NCBI RefSeq assembly: GCF_905475395.1
Contig: NC_058339.1
Location: 51,407,172-51,471,171 of the forward strand
Length of the DNA stretch: 64,000 nucleotides
From: Chrysoperla carnea
Lineage: Eukaryota > Arthropoda > Insecta > Neuroptera > Chrysopidae
Reading direction: 5' to 3'
Part shown: positions 60,674 through 64,000 of the stretch, piece by piece
How the letters are laid out: each line of letters opens with the position of its first letter
Position numbering within the stretch: the first letter of the stretch is position 1
Program-made: the position numbers and the translations under genes
Notes under the pieces: generated by a model
What the model was told of the DNA's origin: nothing
The model's input: only the letters and a program-made list of their open reading frames with translations
The model's database searches: none

Positions 60674-61238
60674 ATACCATGTATATATGAAATATACATA
60701 GAATATTAAATTTAGTCCCAAGTTTGTAACGCTTAGAAACATTGATGCTACGAATAAAATTTTGGTATAGGTGTTCATAGAATCATCTAATTAGTCCAGT
60801 TTCGGTCGTCCGTCAGTCCGTCCGTCTGTAAACACGAGAACTCAAAAACGAAAAAAAATATAAAGCTGAAATTTGTACAGCGCACTCAGGACGTAAAAAG
60901 TTAGGTCGAGTTCTTAAATGAGCAACATAGGTTAATTGGATTTTGAGTCCGCAGGACCCATATTGTAAACTGTTAGAGATAGAACAAAGAATAAAATATT
61001 AAAAAATGTTCCTTATAAAAAAATAAACAACTTTTGTTTGAAACATTTCTTTGTAAACATCACTATTTACTCACGAGAGCACACATTAGATGCAAATTTT
61101 AAAGTATGTATTAATATGGGATTGTCAGTTATGTATGTATGACATGTATAGATATATGTGTAATGTGATAGAGTAATCAACACTGTCTATACATGGTATT
61201 TCAACAAGTAACTCAGTCAATTGTTTGTTTTCATTCGT
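60674..61238 (-). repeat. Family A dispersed repeat, copy A6
   Basis: A full-length reverse copy from ATACCATGTATATATGAAAT to GTCAATTGTTTGTTTTCATT, with the core near 60901-60940 and the TTGTTTGAAACATTTC block. It abuts A5 in the same orientation. Confidence 0.8.
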
Positions 61239-61811
61239 TTTCATTTAATTTGTATATAGATGTCAAGTGAAGTTTTCACACAATATTTTTGCAGTTTTGT
61301 TAAACAAAGTCTCTGTTGTGTTTTTAGACAGAACATATAAAATATTTATTATACTGACTGTTTTTATTATTACCTATACGAAATTCAATTCTCCCTTAAA
61401 AGAGCTAAAGTTAATTTTTTTTTTTTTTGTTAACATGTTGATGTGAATCAACAGTGAATAAACAGAGTTAACGATATAGTAAATAATAAAAATAAAATTT
61501 TATATGTTTTAACTTAGAGTTGTAAAAATTATTATTTTTTATCATCCATGCAGAACTTTATATCCGCTCTAGGATATGTCACAAATACACACATTTTATG
61601 TGTATAGTAGTCATAGCGTTACAAATTGTTCTTTTAGGTAGGCTAAAAATTACGACTAACAAATAACTTATAACTTGTTTTTATTAAAAAAAAAATATTG
61701 TTTCAAAAACTATGACCATATGTGAGAAATTGACTCCTGTGATACTGACTTTTACTTTGGTTGTAATTTAATACTGTAAACAGATATTGCAACTCATTTT
61801 CATTTACTTCC

Positions 61812-61950
61812 AGGCCCCTATTTTCCACTGGATACTTTGGGGAAGAGCCTTGGGCACTCGACTGGCTCCCAAAAAAATCATTCTTTGCAGCTGTCGTTTC
61901 ATGCTACGTTTTAAGTACACGATTTAACGACAAAATAATTGTTTTGCATT
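61812..61950. mobile_element. Relative of the 59740-59905 fragment
   Basis: CAGGCCCCTATTTTCC, GGGCACTCGACTGG, ATCATTCTTTGCAGC and ACGACAAAATAATTG follow the same order as at 59740-59905, at lower identity. Confidence 0.3.
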
Positions 61951-62368
61951 CTCGATTAAAAAATGTCATGTTCAAAGACAGTTTTTAGTTAACTGATTAA
62001 CGATTTTGGTTACCGATCTGAAAACTAGATGTGTACTCAAATAGAATTTAGATCGATTTTTCGGCACCAACTAATGCTAAGAGTTACTTTTCCGAATCAT
62101 ATTAAAACAATATCTATCCACTTATTGTGATTACAAAGAATAACTTCAATTTTTCTCTTTTTTCCTTATCTACATAAGGGTCCCGTGATTAAATGTGCCA
62201 AGAATCCCCAAAATATTAAAGGCGGCTATGCGTATTTTTATTTATCTTATCGATTTGTTCGTTGGACCACTGGAGCTTTATAATGTACCGCAACACCCAA
62301 TATTGATATTTAAACACTAGTATTTGCGTTAATGTATTTATTTATTAAACAAATGAAAACACATTTAA

Positions 62369-62890
62369 ACAAGTGAAAACAAACAATTGACTGAGTTAAT
62401 TATTGAAATACCATGTATAGACAGTGTTGATTAATCGTTTGTATTTTTACGTCATGTAAGAAAAGAAAGATAGCCATTCTTTCATAGCCACACATCACTG
62501 GTAAACGAAAAAATGTTTCAAAGAAAAGTTATTTATTTTTTGATAAGGAACATTTTTTACATTTAATCTTTTGTTCTATCTCTAACGGTTCACAAGATCA
62601 GTCCTACGGACCTAAGGCTCAATTGATCTTGGTTGCTCATTTACGAACTCGACCTCAATTTTTACGTCCTGAACACGCTATAAAAAGTTTACCGTGGTAT
62701 TTATTTGCGTTTTTGAGTTATCGTGTTGTCAGACAGACAGACGGACAGACAACCGAAACTGCACTAATTAGGTGATTTTATGAACACCTATACCAAAGTT
62801 TTGTTCGTGCCATCAATATTTTTAAACGTTACAAACTTGGGACTAAACTTAGTATACCTTAATAATATATATTACATATATACAGGGTAT
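62369..62890 (+). repeat. Family A dispersed repeat, copy A7
   Basis: A full-length forward copy from ACAAGTGAAAACAAACAATTG to CAGGGTATA. It includes the core (GCTCATTTACGAACTCGACC) and the short CAGACGGACAGACAACC tract. Confidence 0.8.
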
Positions 62891-62899
62891 AAAAATTCA

Positions 62900-64000
62900 C
62901 CAAGTATAGGGTTATTCCGTAAATAATTTAATCTTCTCAGAGTTACTTGCTAGGACAGTATTTAATATCCTTCATCCCGGTTGTTAAAATTGGCGTTATT
63001 TTCATACCTTCGACTCTTGCCTTGCCCTTGGCTTTTGTTTTCAGATTAACCATTATTTTCACTGGATACATTTTTCCCCATTCCCCATGATTGAACATCA
63101 TGCATTTATATGTGAGCATTAACGTATATGAAATTCTTTGAACGTAATGCTTTCATGCAAACAAGCTGTGTTTTTTGATGCTGAAGTATGTATGTGTATG
63201 AGAAAATATTACCTTTCAAATTAATGTTAGATGAAAATTTATAATTTTGGTGGAAGCGAAGGGAAAAATATGTATCAATTGAAAAAAATGATGAATTAAA
63301 TTAGTTTTTTAGTTTAAAACTAAGATGACATCTAGTGAAAAATGAATAAAAAAGTACAAAATAATTTTAACTTATTGTAAAATGTATAGTTAAATTCTTT
63401 CTAAATCTTTTCCTAGTTTTTATGAAAGTTATTTTTTAACGTAATATTAATAAGGAAGTTGTAACTTGTCACTTGGGCCCTTCAAGCGTGACTAAAATTG
63501 GAACGCTACTATTACGGATAATTATAATTTCAAACAGGTGAAAAGGGTAAATAATTGTGTATTATCTTACTACAATAAACGTCCTTGTTTTTCGAAAGAC
63601 CCGTTTTTTTTCATATCTATCTTATTATGACAAAACAATAATACCTTTGTTTGACAGAATAATTACTAAAATAAACACGAACCTGTCAGGAAATTATGAA
63701 CAGTAGGTAATAGAATTGAAAAAAAAAACAAGAAAAAAACTTCTTGAAAACCTCCAAGTATACATGACACATTTTTATTATACAAAAAATTATTTAAATT
63801 ATTTATTTTGTAAAATTTAATTGTTCAATTTAATTCTACGACGTGTAAAAATATACAATTCATATTATTTTTTGTTTAAAAAAAATTTTCTTCTAATTTA
63901 ATTTATTCAAAATTTTTTGTAATTAAACTGAATGATACATATTTTTTTTTACAAGTAAAAATAACAATAATTTTTTTGTTTGAAATGTGAAATTGTTCTG
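62900..64000. other. AT-rich window end without features
   Basis: No frame, repeat or RNA gene could be supported here. Confidence 0.5.

Noticed and set aside
1-64000. CRISPR arrays, bacterial operons, phage or integrated viral genes
   Set aside because: No regularly spaced repeats, no ribosome-binding-site-led gene trains, and no viral structural or replication motif was seen; the window is ordinary eukaryotic nuclear DNA.

Overview
The window is nuclear DNA from a very AT-rich eukaryote, most likely an insect; I cannot fix the order. The signs are GT-AG introns inside highly conserved metazoan genes, a jockey-type LINE fragment, insect-style Helitron ends, hAT-like and TA-flanked inverted-repeat elements, and no bacterial or viral gene organisation.

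Layout: (1) 1-25,800 holds no gene I can prove. It is AT-rich DNA with decayed mobile elements: two copies of an HTH/DUF4817-like fragment, several inverted-repeat elements, a LINE fragment, one Helitron-like 3' end, and the first copies of a ~530-bp dispersed repeat that I call family A. (2) 25,831-46,370 is a compact cluster of four genes whose exons can be joined into complete reading frames. They are a PDXDC1-like protein (minus, 784 aa), a USP22/nonstop-type deubiquitinase (plus, 530 aa), a hexosaminidase D (HEXD, plus, 500 aa), and an unrecognised coiled-coil protein (minus, 351 aa). PDXDC1 and USP22 are divergent, with 2.1 kb between start codons and a family A copy in that gap. HEXD and the coiled-coil gene converge. 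(3) 46,400-64,000 again has no proven gene. It holds family A copies, inverted-repeat elements, Helitron-like pieces, a tRNA-derived repeat, and a CpG-rich patch near 52.3-52.5 kb that could be a promoter with a non-coding first exon.

The four genes do not form a pathway. USP22 is the deubiquitinase of the SAGA co-activator, HEXD is a cytosolic/nuclear GH20 beta-hexosaminidase, and PDXDC1 is a decarboxylase-fold protein of poorly known role. I found no convincing new multi-gene system. The observations most worth following are the loss of both PLP-contacting residues in the PDXDC1-like protein, the unrecognised coiled-coil gene, the family A repeat with its conserved core, the 140-bp inverted/tandem array inside a bounded element at 16.4-17.8 kb, and the candidate promoter/first exon at 52.3-53.1 kb.
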